Below, in pieces: positions 43,827 through 52,792 of a stretch of DNA of 64,000 nucleotides (its first letter is position 1; each line of letters opens with the position of its first letter). The position numbers and the translations under genes were made by a program. Source of the stretch: an uncultured bacterium (GTDB taxonomy: Bacteria; Cyanobacteriota; Vampirovibrionia; Gastranaerophilales; Gastranaerophilaceae); contig URXT01000001.1 of assembly GCA_900551915.1 (NCBI GenBank), positions 62,001 to 126,000 of the forward strand, read 5' to 3'. A model generated the notes under the pieces. That model worked only from the letters and a program-made list of their open reading frames with translations, was not told where the DNA came from and did not search any database.

Positions 43827-44530
43827 TGACAAACTACGTTGAACTTTTCACTAATGGAGGAAGCTTGCCGCTATTATTCGGGTTATCTTTTTTAGGCGGT
43901 TTAGTTGCATCATTTTCACCCTGCTCGCTGGCAATGCTTCCGTTGATAGTCGGTTATGTCGGCGGATATTCAAACGAAAATCCCGCAAAAACATTTTTGC
44001 AAATGTTATTTTTTGTTTTTGGAACAGCGATTGTTTTTTCGATAATCGGAATAATATGTGCAGTTACGGGTAAAGTGTTTGTTTCTTTTGCCGGCGGGTA
44101 TTTCGGGCTTGTGCTTGCATCAATTGTTATGATTATGGGCTTAAAGCTTGTCGGCATTCTGGATTTTGACATGCCTGTTGTAATAAAAGAAATGCCGAAA
44201 AGCGAAGGTCATAATACATTTTTGTATCCTGTTTTGCTGGGTGCTGTATTTGCTCTTGCTGGAACACCATGCTCAACACCAATTTTAGCTGCTATTATGG
44301 CTTTTGCGTCACTTTCTGCAAGCCTTGGGCAAGCTGTAATTATGCTTTTCCTTTTTGCAATCGGACAAGGTTTAATCCTGATTTTTGCAGGCTTCATAAC
44401 CTCACACCTCAAAAATTGGAAAGGGTTTTACAAAGTTTCCGATATCCTTTTGAAAGTCAGCGGAATTTTGTTAATAATGGCTGCTTTATATATTTTTTAT
44501 AAGATTTTCCTGCCGTTTGTTGTAAAATAA
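43826..44530 (+). CDS. ccdA: CcdA/DsbD-type transmembrane thiol-disulfide transporter
   Basis: The protein has 234 aa and six predicted membrane helices. The two halves each have the CcdA motif: SFSPCSLAMLPLIVGYVGG with its cysteine in the first and AGTPCSTPILAAIMAFAS in the second. These cysteines relay electrons from cytosolic thioredoxin to the extracytoplasmic partner encoded just upstream. CcdA often serves cytochrome c maturation; no such genes are seen here, so a general thiol-reducing role is more likely. Confidence 0.9.
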   Translation: MTNYVELFTNGGSLPLLFGLSFLGGLVASFSPCSLAMLPLIVGYVGGYSNENPAKTFLQMLFFVFGTAIVFSIIGIICAVTGKVFVSFAGGYFGLVLASIVMIMGLKLVGILDFDMPVVIKEMPKSEGHNTFLYPVLLGAVFALAGTPCSTPILAAIMAFASLSASLGQAVIMLFLFAIGQGLILIFAGFITSHLKNWKGFYKVSDILLKVSGILLIMAALYIFYKIFLPFVVK

Positions 44531-44606
44531 TGTAAAATGAGTTAAAATTATTACAGTTAAAAGGTTAGGGCTGTGTTAAGAATTATCGCGGCCGTGGAGA
44601 AAGATT

Positions 44607-45065
44607 ATGAAAACTTATGAAGGCCAATTAGTAGCAGATAATGAAAAATTCTGTATAATTTTGTCAAGATTTAACGACTTTATCGGGTCGAAACTTTTAT
44701 CAGGCGCCATTGACGAGCTTATTCGTCATGGCGTTTCAGATGAAAATATTGATGTTGTAAAAGTTCCCGGCGCGTTTGAAATACCGCTTGCAGCACAAAA
44801 GTTTGCTAAATCAGGCAGGTACAATGCAATAATTACGCTTGGTGCAGTTATTAAAGGTTCAACGTCTCATTATGACTATGTTTGTGCTGAAGTTTCAAAA
44901 GGGGTTGCGCAAGTTAGTCTTCAAACGGGAATTCCGGTAATTTTCGGTGTTCTAACCACAGATAATATTGAGCAGGCAATCGAAAGAGCCGGAACAAAAG
45001 CCGGTAACAAAGGGTCAGATGCCGCAAAAGCTGCAATTGAAATGGCAAACTTGATGAAGCTGTAA
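44607..45065 (+). CDS. ribH: 6,7-dimethyl-8-ribityllumazine synthase
   Basis: This enzyme makes the lumazine precursor of riboflavin and normally assembles as a 60-subunit shell. Conserved parts are [67 protein letters not shown] and [12 protein letters not shown]. The His in SHYD is the acid/base residue. At 152 aa it is full length. No other rib genes are adjacent. The short upstream gap does not contain an FMN riboswitch. Confidence 0.95.
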   Translation: MKTYEGQLVADNEKFCIILSRFNDFIGSKLLSGAIDELIRHGVSDENIDVVKVPGAFEIPLAAQKFAKSGRYNAIITLGAVIKGSTSHYDYVCAEVSKGVAQVSLQTGIPVIFGVLTTDNIEQAIERAGTKAGNKGSDAAKAAIEMANLMKL

Positions 45066-45115
45066 ATTAAAATGGATTATGGTTATTAGTGTTTATATAT
45101 AAAGGAGGCACCTGC

Positions 45116-46012
45116 ATGAGCGACATTATTACAGAGTTCAGAAATGAAAACACAAAAGACATCGACATTCTTCCGACTATCGAAATCGTTAAGAAAATGA
45201 ATGACGAAGACAAACTTGTTGCGCTGGCTGTTGAAGACGAAGCAGAACACATTGCAGAAGGTATTGACTTAATCGCAAAACAGTTTCTAAAAGGCGGAAA
45301 ACTTTACTATTTTGGTGCCGGAACCTCCGGCCGTCTTGGAATTCTGGACGCATCAGAATGCCCTCCGACCTTTAGCGTACCCAAAGACATGGTTACCGGC
45401 TTTATAGCGGGAGGTGATAAAGCAATCCGACATTCAATTGAGGGCGCTGAAGATAATATGGATTTTGGCTATCACGATGCTGAGGTTTTAAAGCCAGACG
45501 ATGTTGCAATTGTGATTTCTGCAAGCGGCAATCCAAAATATCTTTTGGGTGTCTTAAAACGCGCCGAAGAAGCCGGTGCAAAAACAATCGGCATTACCTG
45601 CAACCCGAAAGGCAGAATTGCCGAAGAAGCTGGACTTGTAATCTGTGCTGAAGTAGGCCCTGAAGTTATTGCCGGCTCAAGCCGTTTGAAAGCGGGAACT
45701 GCTCAAAAAATGATATTGAATATGCTTTCAACCGGTGCTATGATTAGAATAGGCAAGACTTATGAAAACTTCATGATTGACTTGCAGGCTGTAAATGAAA
45801 AATTGAAAGACCGTGCAATAAGAATTGTTGCTCAGATTGCAAATGTTTCACACAGCGAGGCTTTAGCAGCACTTCTCAAATGTGACTGGGAAATAAAAAC
45901 AGCAATCGTCACGCTTGAATTGAAACTCGGCATTGAAGAAGCCAGAGCTGAACTTAAAAAACACCGCGGAGTCTTAAGAAAACTTTTGAATTCGAAAACA
46001 GCGGCCGTTTAA
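45116..46012 (+). CDS. murQ: N-acetylmuramic acid 6-phosphate etherase
   Basis: MurQ cleaves the lactyl ether of N-acetylmuramic acid 6-phosphate during peptidoglycan recycling. The SIS domain shows YFGAGTSGRLGILDASECPPTF, AIVISASGNPKYLLG and GSSRLKAGTAQKMILNMLST. At 298 aa it is full length. I set the start at ATG 45116 because AGGAGG lies 8 bases upstream; the longer frame from 45089 begins before this site. The gene is followed by gpsA after about 50 bases. No anhydro-sugar kinase is in the window. Confidence 0.94.
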   Translation: MSDIITEFRNENTKDIDILPTIEIVKKMNDEDKLVALAVEDEAEHIAEGIDLIAKQFLKGGKLYYFGAGTSGRLGILDASECPPTFSVPKDMVTGFIAGGDKAIRHSIEGAEDNMDFGYHDAEVLKPDDVAIVISASGNPKYLLGVLKRAEEAGAKTIGITCNPKGRIAEEAGLVICAEVGPEVIAGSSRLKAGTAQKMILNMLSTGAMIRIGKTYENFMIDLQAVNEKLKDRAIRIVAQIANVSHSEALAALLKCDWEIKTAIVTLELKLGIEEARAELKKHRGVLRKLLNSKTAAV

Positions 46013-46065
46013 ACAGAAAAATCCGCTTTTTGCGGCATAAATAACAAGAAAGAGGATAAGAAGTT

Positions 46066-47067
46066 ATGAAATTGACAGTAATTGGTGCAGGATGTTGGGG
46101 GCTTACGCTCGCGTGGCTTTTAACCGATAATTTCGAGGAAGTCACAGTCTGGGGACGTGCGCAGGATTTGTCTGAAGATTTGATTAAAAATAAACATGCT
46201 TCAAAACCTCTTGAAGTTCAACTGGATGAAAAAGTTGAAATCACATCAGACCTTGCTCTTGCAATTAAAGATGCCGATATAATTCTGAATGTTGTTGCGA
46301 CATCAGGAACCCGCGATGTGTGCGAAAACCTGAAAAAAGCCGGCATAAAACCCGAACAGATTCTTGTGAATGCGTCAAAAGGTATTGAACTTCCGTCGTT
46401 AATGAGAATGTCAGAGGTTATTAAAGAGGTTTTACCCGAACAGAAACTCGCAATCCTTTCAGGGCCGACTCTGGCAAAAGAAGTTCTTGCCGGACTTCCG
46501 ACCGCGGCGTCTGTTGCATGTGAAGACATTAAAGTCGCCGAATTCGTCCAAAAAGCCTGCACTGTTCCATCAAAATTCAGGCTTTATACAAACTCGGACG
46601 TAATCGGTGTTGAACTTGGCGGAAGCCTTAAAAACGTAATTGCAATCGCGTCCGGTTTTGCAAAAACAATGGGACTCGGCGACAACTGCACCGGAACACT
46701 TTTGACACGCGGAATGGCGGAGATTGTTCGTGTAAGCCTTCAACTTGGTGCAAATCCATCGACTTTATACGGACTTTCCGGTATGGGCGACCTGATTGCA
46801 ACCTGTTCAAGCCCGATGTCAAGAAATTACACGGTCGGTTCAATGCTTGCAAAAGGCAAAAAAATTGACGATATTTTAGCAGAACTCGGCTCAGTTGCAG
46901 AAGGCGTCAAAACTTCAAAAGCAATCTGCGAACTTGCTAAAAAACTAAATTTGGAGGTTCCTGTGTCTGCTGCAATTTATGAAGCTGTTTACACTGACAT
47001 CACGCCGCAGGCGCTGCTCGAAAAACTTATGAACAGAAAACTTAAGGAAGAAGAAAGATACGTATAA
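46066..47067 (+). CDS. gpsA: Glycerol-3-phosphate dehydrogenase [NAD(P)+]
   Basis: This enzyme reduces dihydroxyacetone phosphate to sn-glycerol 3-phosphate for phospholipid synthesis. The Rossmann loop is VIGAGCWGLTLAWLL. ASKGIE, LSGPTLAKEVLAGLPT and the catalytic lysine region LGGSLKNVIAIASGFA follow, with YGLSGMGDLIATCSSPMSRN later. At 333 aa it is full length. AGAGGA precedes the ATG. The next gene starts one base after its stop, so the two are translationally linked. Confidence 0.95.
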   Translation: MKLTVIGAGCWGLTLAWLLTDNFEEVTVWGRAQDLSEDLIKNKHASKPLEVQLDEKVEITSDLALAIKDADIILNVVATSGTRDVCENLKKAGIKPEQILVNASKGIELPSLMRMSEVIKEVLPEQKLAILSGPTLAKEVLAGLPTAASVACEDIKVAEFVQKACTVPSKFRLYTNSDVIGVELGGSLKNVIAIASGFAKTMGLGDNCTGTLLTRGMAEIVRVSLQLGANPSTLYGLSGMGDLIATCSSPMSRNYTVGSMLAKGKKIDDILAELGSVAEGVKTSKAICELAKKLNLEVPVSAAIYEAVYTDITPQALLEKLMNRKLKEEERYV

Positions 47068-47068
47068 A

Positions 47069-47995
47069 ATGAAATTTGCCGTAAATTATATAAAAAACAC
47101 ATTTTACCCTCTGATTGTGCCGGAGAATATTCACCTCGAAGACGGCCAGATGGTTTTGGTGCGCACAGACAAGGGCGAAGAGGCTTTAAAGGCTTTTCTT
47201 GTAAATTCAAAGATTTCAGAGATTTGGGAGAAATCTAAAAATAAACCCGAACCTTTGACTGTTATCAGAACTTTGACCCAGCGGGACTTGCAAACTCTTG
47301 ATGATATAAAAAAAGAAGAAGTTACGGCGTTTTTCAAATGTCAGGCGCTTGTCCAGCAGCACAAACTCGTTATGAACCTTGTTCAATGCAGAATAACTTT
47401 TGACAGAAGAAAAATAACTTTTTATTATACAGCGCCCGAACGTGTTGATTTTCGTGCACTTCTAAAAGATTTAACACAAACCTTCACGCGTGTGAGAATT
47501 GATTTGCGGCACATCGGCGTTCGTGATGAAACTTCAATTCTGGAAGGAACAGGTGTTTGCGGCCGTCCGTTCTGTTGTTCAACTTTTTTGAGAAAATTTG
47601 CGACAATTAACGTGAAGCTTGCAAAAGACCAGGGCATGCCAATTGCTCCCGGGAAAATCTCCGGTACCTGCGGAAGACTGCTTTGCTGTTTGACTTACGA
47701 ATATTCAAACTATATTGATGCTGCAAAAGGAATGCCTCCGGTCGGGTCATCTGTTATGACGTCCGAAGGGCTTGGAAAAGTCTGTTACCTGCAATTCCTG
47801 AGCGGTAAAGTTGCTGTTAAGATGGAGGACGGTAAAGTCAAAGAATTTCCGAAAAACGATATTGAAATGGTTGATGCAGATGTTAACGTTGATATTGAAA
47901 CCCCTGTTATAACTTCATATCAGGAGGAAACTGACGTTAATATTGATATCCGCCAGCTTGAAGACGATAGAAACAGTTCGACCGGAAATGTTTAA
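47069..47995 (+). CDS. ricT: PSP1-domain protein, RicT/YaaT-like
   Basis: The protein has 308 aa with the PSP1 C-terminal domain. Conserved Cys-rich segments are GTGVCGRPFCCSTFLRKF and ISGTCGRLLCCLTYEY, and the hallmark RVDFRALLKDLTQTFTRVRIDLRHIGVRDE precedes them. In Bacillus RicT works in a complex with RicA and RicF that carries iron-sulfur clusters and assists RNase Y-dependent RNA maturation. The partners are not visible here. It begins one base after gpsA. The role in this organism is inferred. Confidence 0.87.
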   Translation: MKFAVNYIKNTFYPLIVPENIHLEDGQMVLVRTDKGEEALKAFLVNSKISEIWEKSKNKPEPLTVIRTLTQRDLQTLDDIKKEEVTAFFKCQALVQQHKLVMNLVQCRITFDRRKITFYYTAPERVDFRALLKDLTQTFTRVRIDLRHIGVRDETSILEGTGVCGRPFCCSTFLRKFATINVKLAKDQGMPIAPGKISGTCGRLLCCLTYEYSNYIDAAKGMPPVGSSVMTSEGLGKVCYLQFLSGKVAVKMEDGKVKEFPKNDIEMVDADVNVDIETPVITSYQEETDVNIDIRQLEDDRNSSTGNV

Positions 47996-48028
47996 CAAAG
48001 TTTTATAATAAAAGAATTATTCATAACG

Positions 48029-48034
48029 TATAAT
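48029..48034 (+). promoter_or_regulatory. -10 box for the structured RNA
   Basis: A perfect TATAAT lies seven bases before the first base of the long closing stem at 48042, the spacing expected between a -10 box and a transcription start. The -35 region is not convincing. Confidence 0.55.
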
Positions 48035-48041
48035 AGTGAAT

Positions 48042-48183
48042 ACAGAGAGCCTTAGCAATACTGTCATTCAGATACAAAGCGAACAGTTGAGTTAGACAAA
48101 ACTAGTTAGCCTGTATCGGAATAGAGTGAGGTGTGGTAGCGAAGAATCTTCGCAAAATATTGCTTAGGATGACTACTCTCTGT
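48042..48183 (+). ncRNA. Candidate structured RNA, rod-shaped, 6S-like
   Basis: The ends pair: ACAGAGAG (48042-48049) with CTCTCTGT (48176-48183). CCTTAGCAATA (48050-48060) pairs with TATTGCTTAGG (48158-48168) with one mismatch, and a 7-base bulge lies between the two helices. Inside are a small hairpin GCGAAG-AAT-CTTCGC (48139-48153) on the 3' side and a second helix GATACA / TGTATC. A long closing stem, an open centre with a 3'-side hairpin and a distal stem is the general plan of 6S RNA. The 142-nt length is shorter than usual for 6S, so the identity is tentative. No open frame of note lies here. The strand follows the -10 box. Confidence 0.5.
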
Positions 48184-48197
48184 CAAAGAATAATTCC

Positions 48198-49325
48198 CTA
48201 TAATAATTTCCCGTAGTTCTCTTTATAAAAATCGCCAAACTTGTCGTCAAGAATTGCTTGACGGCATTTTTGCGAGAATTCTACAAGGAATTGTATGTTG
48301 TGGATTGAAAGAAGTGTTGCCGCCGTGCTTTCTCCGCAGCGCCAAAGATGTCTAATATATGCTTTTGAGTGGTTGCGGCAGGCATAACAGTTACATCCTT
48401 CAACAAGGGGTGCAGGGTCATCCTCGTAAGCTTTGACTTTAATATTCCGTTTTCCGTCAGGCGTAAAGAAGGAACCATGGCGTGCGTTTCTGGTCGGAAG
48501 AACACAGTCAAACATATCAATTCCGCGTTTAATTCCGTCCAACAAATCCTCCGGCGTTCCAACTCCCATAAGATATCTCGGCTTGCTTACAGGAAGCAAA
48601 GGGGCTGTGAATTCAACAAAATGATTCATTATATCTTTAGTTTCGCCGACGCTTAGACCGCCGATTGCATATCCGACCGCATCGTAAGAGGAAATTACAG
48701 ATGCGCTTTCTTTCCTTAAATCGTCGTAAAATGCGCCTTGAACAATTGGAAATAATGCTTGGCGCGGGTTAGTTTTTGCTTTAAAACATCTTTCAAGCCA
48801 GCGGTGAGTGCGTTCCATTGCCTTTTTAGCGGTTTCGTAATCGCATGGAAAGGGTGCGCACTGGTCAAACGCCATTATAATATCAGCGCCGATATCCTGC
48901 TGAATTTCCATTGATACTTCGGGATTTATAAAGTGTTTTTTACCGTCTTTCGGGTCGCGAAATTCAACGCCGTCTTCTGTAATTTTATTCAAATGCGCGA
49001 GAGAAAATACCTGAAACCCTCCGGAATCAGTTAAAACAGGTTTATGCCAGTTCATCCAGCTGTGAATTCCGCCAAAATCTCTAATACGCTTTGTACCGGC
49101 TCTCAAATAAAGGTGGTAAGAATTCGAAAGCATAATTTGCGCGCCCGTGTCCATAATTTGGTCAGATGTCAGAGTTTTGACAGCTGAATTTGTCCCGACA
49201 GGCATGAATATCGGCGTCTTAATTATTCCATGCGGGGTTTTGAAAACTCCAGCTCTGGCGCCTGTTTGTTTGCATATGTGCGTAAGTTCGTAACTAAAAA
49301 AATCATCTTCCGGCTTATGTTTCAT
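48198..49325 (-). CDS. tgt: Queuine/7-deazaguanine tRNA-ribosyltransferase
   Basis: Tgt swaps guanine 34 for a 7-deazaguanine base in tRNAs with GUN anticodons. The barrel shows FMPVGTNSAVKTL, NSYHLYLRAG, the catalytic aspartate in LTDSGGFQVFSL, IMAFDQCAPFPC and GLSVGE. The zinc site is CNCYACRNH with the following His. At 375 aa it is full length. It is last in the ndk-tgt minus-strand pair. No queuosine synthesis genes are in the window. Confidence 0.95.
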   Translation of the reverse strand: MKHKPEDDFFSYELTHICKQTGARAGVFKTPHGIIKTPIFMPVGTNSAVKTLTSDQIMDTGAQIMLSNSYHLYLRAGTKRIRDFGGIHSWMNWHKPVLTDSGGFQVFSLAHLNKITEDGVEFRDPKDGKKHFINPEVSMEIQQDIGADIIMAFDQCAPFPCDYETAKKAMERTHRWLERCFKAKTNPRQALFPIVQGAFYDDLRKESASVISSYDAVGYAIGGLSVGETKDIMNHFVEFTAPLLPVSKPRYLMGVGTPEDLLDGIKRGIDMFDCVLPTRNARHGSFFTPDGKRNIKVKAYEDDPAPLVEGCNCYACRNHSKAYIRHLWRCGESTAATLLSIHNIQFLVEFSQKCRQAILDDKFGDFYKENYGKLL

Positions 49326-49350
49326 TTTAAGTTCCTGTTTTTATATAGTT

Positions 49351-49374
49351 AAGGCGTGAAAACATTCACGCCTT
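49351..49374 (-). terminator. Terminator between ndk and tgt
   Basis: AAGGCGTGAA (49351-49360) and TTCACGCCTT (49365-49374) form a perfect 10-bp stem with an ACAA/AACA loop just after the ndk stop. The T tail on the minus strand is weak, so some read-through into tgt is possible. Confidence 0.65.
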
Positions 49375-49382
49375 ATTGATTA

Positions 49383-49856
49383 TTATTCTTCATCAAGTTT
49401 TTCTATGACGATTTCTGCCATATTGTCGTATTCGTCGCAAAGTTCTTCAGGTTTGAAATAGATTGCAATTTCTCTTTCTGCACTTTCAACGCAATCTGAA
49501 CCATGTACAACATTATACTCTTTTACTAATGCATAATCTGCTCTGATTGTCCCAACCTGTGCTTCAAGCGGTTTTGTCGAACCCATTAGCTGACGTGCTC
49601 CTGCTATTACATCAAAACCTTTCCAAACCATTGCCACAACCGGGCCACTTTGGATATATTCTATTAATCGCGGATAGAAGGGTTTGCCTTTATGTTCTCC
49701 ATAATGTTTTTCAGCCATTTCCGGAGTTACATCAAGCATTTTCAGGCCGATGAGTTTAAACCCTTTTGCTTCAAATCTTTTGATAATCTCTCCTGTTAAA
49801 CCTCTTTTAACTCCATCGGGTTTTACGGCGATAAATGTTCTCTGTTCTCTTTGCAT
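49383..49856 (-). CDS. ndk: Nucleoside diphosphate kinase
   Basis: Ndk balances nucleoside triphosphate pools by transferring phosphate through a histidine. The sequence has [32 protein letters not shown], and the active histidine (residue 118) in NVVHGSD, with the acidic ESAEREI after it. The usual protein ends soon after that, whereas this one continues for about 15 acidic residues ([15 protein letters not shown]). I set the start at 49856 because GGAGG lies 9 bases upstream. An ATG in the ribosome-binding site itself gives a longer frame. Confidence 0.94.
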   Translation of the reverse strand: MQREQRTFIAVKPDGVKRGLTGEIIKRFEAKGFKLIGLKMLDVTPEMAEKHYGEHKGKPFYPRLIEYIQSGPVVAMVWKGFDVIAGARQLMGSTKPLEAQVGTIRADYALVKEYNVVHGSDCVESAEREIAIYFKPEELCDEYDNMAEIVIEKLDEE

Positions 49857-49912
49857 CAGTATTTCCTCCATTCAAGTCTATTGTATCATAAAAACTTTTA
49901 TTTATATAATAA

Positions 49913-51304
49913 TTATTCTGCTCTCTGAGTATATACACGCTTTTTTAGAAGTGAAGCATTACCAAAACTTGCGAATTTGTATAGCAAAACATTGATAGTT
50001 CCGGTATTTTCGTCTGTTTTGTTTTTCAGGTATTCAGAAACTTTTTTCGCTAATTGTTCATCGTTGATATCTTTTACCGGAATGAATACTGTTAGAGTTG
50101 ATTTTCCGGTTTTGTAGCTGGTTACTGAACTATTTTTTGTAATCTTAATATTCAGTTCTTTTTCTGTATTCGAGATAAGTTCAGCCGGCATTGTCATGCG
50201 GCTGAGTCCGATAAGTCCAAGACTTGTAAACATTCCGCACATTAGTGCAATCAAAACCGCAAAAACAACAGGAGTTGCGTTAATTTTATTATCTTTTAAT
50301 GGTGCCTGACATTTTGTTGTAACAACATAGCTTTTTACAGTCAAATCATGTAATGTTTGCCGCGTTTTAAAATTAAATAAAAAGAGTAAATAAAATATTG
50401 TTCCTGCTGTTATTACCAGAACATAAATTATTTTCATAAAGGTGCTTAAATCTTTTACTGCTAATAAGTGAGAAATTGCCGCCGGCATCATTACACAAAC
50501 AGCTAAGACGAAAGCTCTTAATATAGATTTGTTTAATGGAAGATAATTATTTGCTTCATCAACTACCTTTATTCCAAGAACAGATTTTGCAAGTGTTTGG
50601 CCTTTACATATTTCGCTGTTCATTATGCCAAAATACAGAACAAATATTGCAAGTCCGGTAAGGATAGAAAAATCACCAATTTTTGAAATTAAATCAGGAT
50701 TTATCTTAAGTGCGAATAACGAAATAGGCGCAAGGATACATGATGCATCTATAAAATATGCAAGCAATCTTTTCCAGAAAGAAACAGCTTTTTTTGTTTC
50801 AATATTACCGCAGGCGTCTGTTTCCATAGGTTCTTCATACGGTGCAATCATGAGTTTTCCCGGAAGTAAAAGAAGTATGCAAGAGGCTGGCAGGATTAAT
50901 ACATATAAAAGATTAAATAATGCAGAATTGCTGTTTAAGAACATAAGACTTACTGTTAACAATGCTAAAATTCCTGCAATAAGGTATGAATGTGTTTCTT
51001 TCCCTAAGACATCAGTGATACGTTTTTTATTATTAATAAAAGATAAAATAATGCCTACAGACAAAAGGATAGCATACGAAATTGCTTCGCCTTTAGATAT
51101 AAAGCCGGAGGTTAGTATTTTATATATGCAATAACCTTTTTCTGCATGTGTAAGCTGCATTATTTCGGTAAAAATCGAACGGCAAAGTGTAAATTGCAGA
51201 ATAAAATTTATGGCTGCAATAATTATTCCTAATATAAAATACCATTTTCTACCCAAATATCCATTAATAGTAAACGGATTTTTGTTCTCTCTCAATTCCT
51301 TCAT
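49913..51304 (-). CDS. RDD-family membrane protein
   Basis: The protein has 463 aa. The N-terminal half (residues 1-165) has about five membrane helices and starts with FTINGYLGRKWYFILG, similar in style to DUF805 proteins. The middle holds an RDD domain: WKRLLAYFIDASCIL (with the Arg and Asp) and GQTLAKSVLGIKVVDE. After a last helix near 370, about 90 polar residues remain. RDD proteins are suggested to be transporters or stress-related; the substrate is unknown. It lies upstream of ndk on the same strand, with a 56-base gap. Confidence 0.8.
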   Translation of the reverse strand: MKELRENKNPFTINGYLGRKWYFILGIIIAAINFILQFTLCRSIFTEIMQLTHAEKGYCIYKILTSGFISKGEAISYAILLSVGIILSFINNKKRITDVLGKETHSYLIAGILALLTVSLMFLNSNSALFNLLYVLILPASCILLLLPGKLMIAPYEEPMETDACGNIETKKAVSFWKRLLAYFIDASCILAPISLFALKINPDLISKIGDFSILTGLAIFVLYFGIMNSEICKGQTLAKSVLGIKVVDEANNYLPLNKSILRAFVLAVCVMMPAAISHLLAVKDLSTFMKIIYVLVITAGTIFYLLFLFNFKTRQTLHDLTVKSYVVTTKCQAPLKDNKINATPVVFAVLIALMCGMFTSLGLIGLSRMTMPAELISNTEKELNIKITKNSSVTSYKTGKSTLTVFIPVKDINDEQLAKKVSEYLKNKTDENTGTINVLLYKFASFGNASLLKKRVYTQRAE

Positions 51305-51348
51305 TCAAAACTCCTTTAAAATTATAACTCAAAGCAATTATAGCATTT

Positions 51349-52680
51349 TTAAGCTTCTGTGGCAACTGAGCTGGGTTTTAAATCTTTAATATATTTTGTG
51401 ATAAATACAAGCATTATGATACAAAGAATTATTGCCGCGATTACAAGCCCCATCCAGAAACCGCGTAACATCAAATTGTATTTAAACGCTAATGTATAAC
51501 CGAGCGGCAAACAAATAACCCAGTATGCTGTAAAGTTTGAAAGAAGAACAACGCCTGTCTTTTTTATGCCTTTGAAAATTCCTGCTAACGCTACTTGGAG
51601 CCCGTCAAATATTTGGAAAATTGATAGAATATAAAGAACCGGAACACTTATTTTTACAAGATTGGTGTCAATTGTAAACAGACCGACCAAAAAGTTCGGG
51701 AAGGTTGAGAAGATTATTGAACTGCAAATCATAAAAGCAACTGACATAACAAGACCGACAAAAGAATATCTCTTCAAGTCATAAAAGTTCTCAGCTCCAT
51801 TTGCAAATCCGACTTTAACGGCGATTGCATTTGAAATTGCCAGAGGAACCATAAAGGAAACGGTGGTTAATGTGCTTATCAAATTCTGTGCTGCCGCATA
51901 AATTCCTGAAACTCTTCCCATTACGATTGCTGCACTGTTGAAGGCTATGAATTCAATCATTATTGCACAGGAAATTGGAATCCCTATTTTTATCAGGCTT
52001 TTATAATAATCAAACTCTTTATAATCCTTAAATTTCATTATTCTGAAGCAATATACCAGAAGGAAAATTCCCATAAAATATCTTACTGTAAAACTCGCAA
52101 TTGCGAGTCCAACTGCACCTAATGATGGAATTGGTCCTATGCCAAATACTAAAACTGCATTCAATATAATATTTAAAAATACCGAAAATACTGTTACTAA
52201 ATTTGGCACTAATACAATTTCAAACGCCTGCAAAAATTCTTTTAAAGCTGCATGCAAATACCCGCCAAAAGTAGCAAATGCCGTGATAAACATATAATCT
52301 TTAATCATGGGGACAAGTTTTTCTTCAAAATGCATAAAATCTATAAGCGGTATGAATGCTAAAACTGCAAGCATGATAATGAAGCCCAAAAACATTGAAA
52401 ATCTGATAGTAGGGTAAAAATATTTTTTAGCGGATTTTCTTTCACCCCTGTAATTTGACAGCAAAGGCGAAACGCTTGCTATCAATCCTATTCCGAAGGT
52501 TTGGATACAGTTTGTTATTGCTGTTGCGATACTAATTGCCGCAAGCGTGTCTGTAGAGTGCCTTCCGGCAATCAAAACATCCCCCGCACCAATAAGAATA
52601 AATCCAAGATTCCCCATAATTATTGGCAAGGCAATATTTAAAAGCTCTTTGGCATAGTGTCTGAATTCAAATCTACTCAT
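51349..52680 (-). CDS. MATE-family multidrug efflux transporter
   Basis: This polytopic protein has about twelve membrane helices in two homologous halves, with the MATE hallmarks ALPIIMGNLGFILIGAGDVLIAGRHST and GAVGLAIASFTVRYFMG. Family members export cationic compounds using Na+ or H+ gradients. I prefer the ATG at 52680 (MSRFEFRHYAKELL). TATAAT lies six bases upstream of it, so the message may be leaderless. An ATG at 52701 would add seven residues. The substrate cannot be deduced. Confidence 0.9.
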   Translation of the reverse strand: MSRFEFRHYAKELLNIALPIIMGNLGFILIGAGDVLIAGRHSTDTLAAISIATAITNCIQTFGIGLIASVSPLLSNYRGERKSAKKYFYPTIRFSMFLGFIIMLAVLAFIPLIDFMHFEEKLVPMIKDYMFITAFATFGGYLHAALKEFLQAFEIVLVPNLVTVFSVFLNIILNAVLVFGIGPIPSLGAVGLAIASFTVRYFMGIFLLVYCFRIMKFKDYKEFDYYKSLIKIGIPISCAIMIEFIAFNSAAIVMGRVSGIYAAAQNLISTLTTVSFMVPLAISNAIAVKVGFANGAENFYDLKRYSFVGLVMSVAFMICSSIIFSTFPNFLVGLFTIDTNLVKISVPVLYILSIFQIFDGLQVALAGIFKGIKKTGVVLLSNFTAYWVICLPLGYTLAFKYNLMLRGFWMGLVIAAIILCIIMLVFITKYIKDLKPSSVATEA

Positions 52681-52792
52681 TATGACTTTATTATACTTCA
52701 AAAATATTATTTAGGAAATTTTTAATTCATTTAATGCATTACAGGCAAATTGAAAATTAGTATAATTATAAAATTAGTAAAATGAGGTTTTT

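Noticed and set aside
44531-44606. Possible FMN riboswitch before ribH
   Set aside because: The gap is only 76 bases and lacks the conserved FMN riboswitch segments; only a small hairpin is present.
48042-48183. tmRNA, RNase P RNA or signal recognition particle RNA
   Set aside because: There is no tag-peptide frame or tRNA-like ends, no RNase P conserved core and no GGAA/AGCAG SRP loop; only a rod-like fold is seen.
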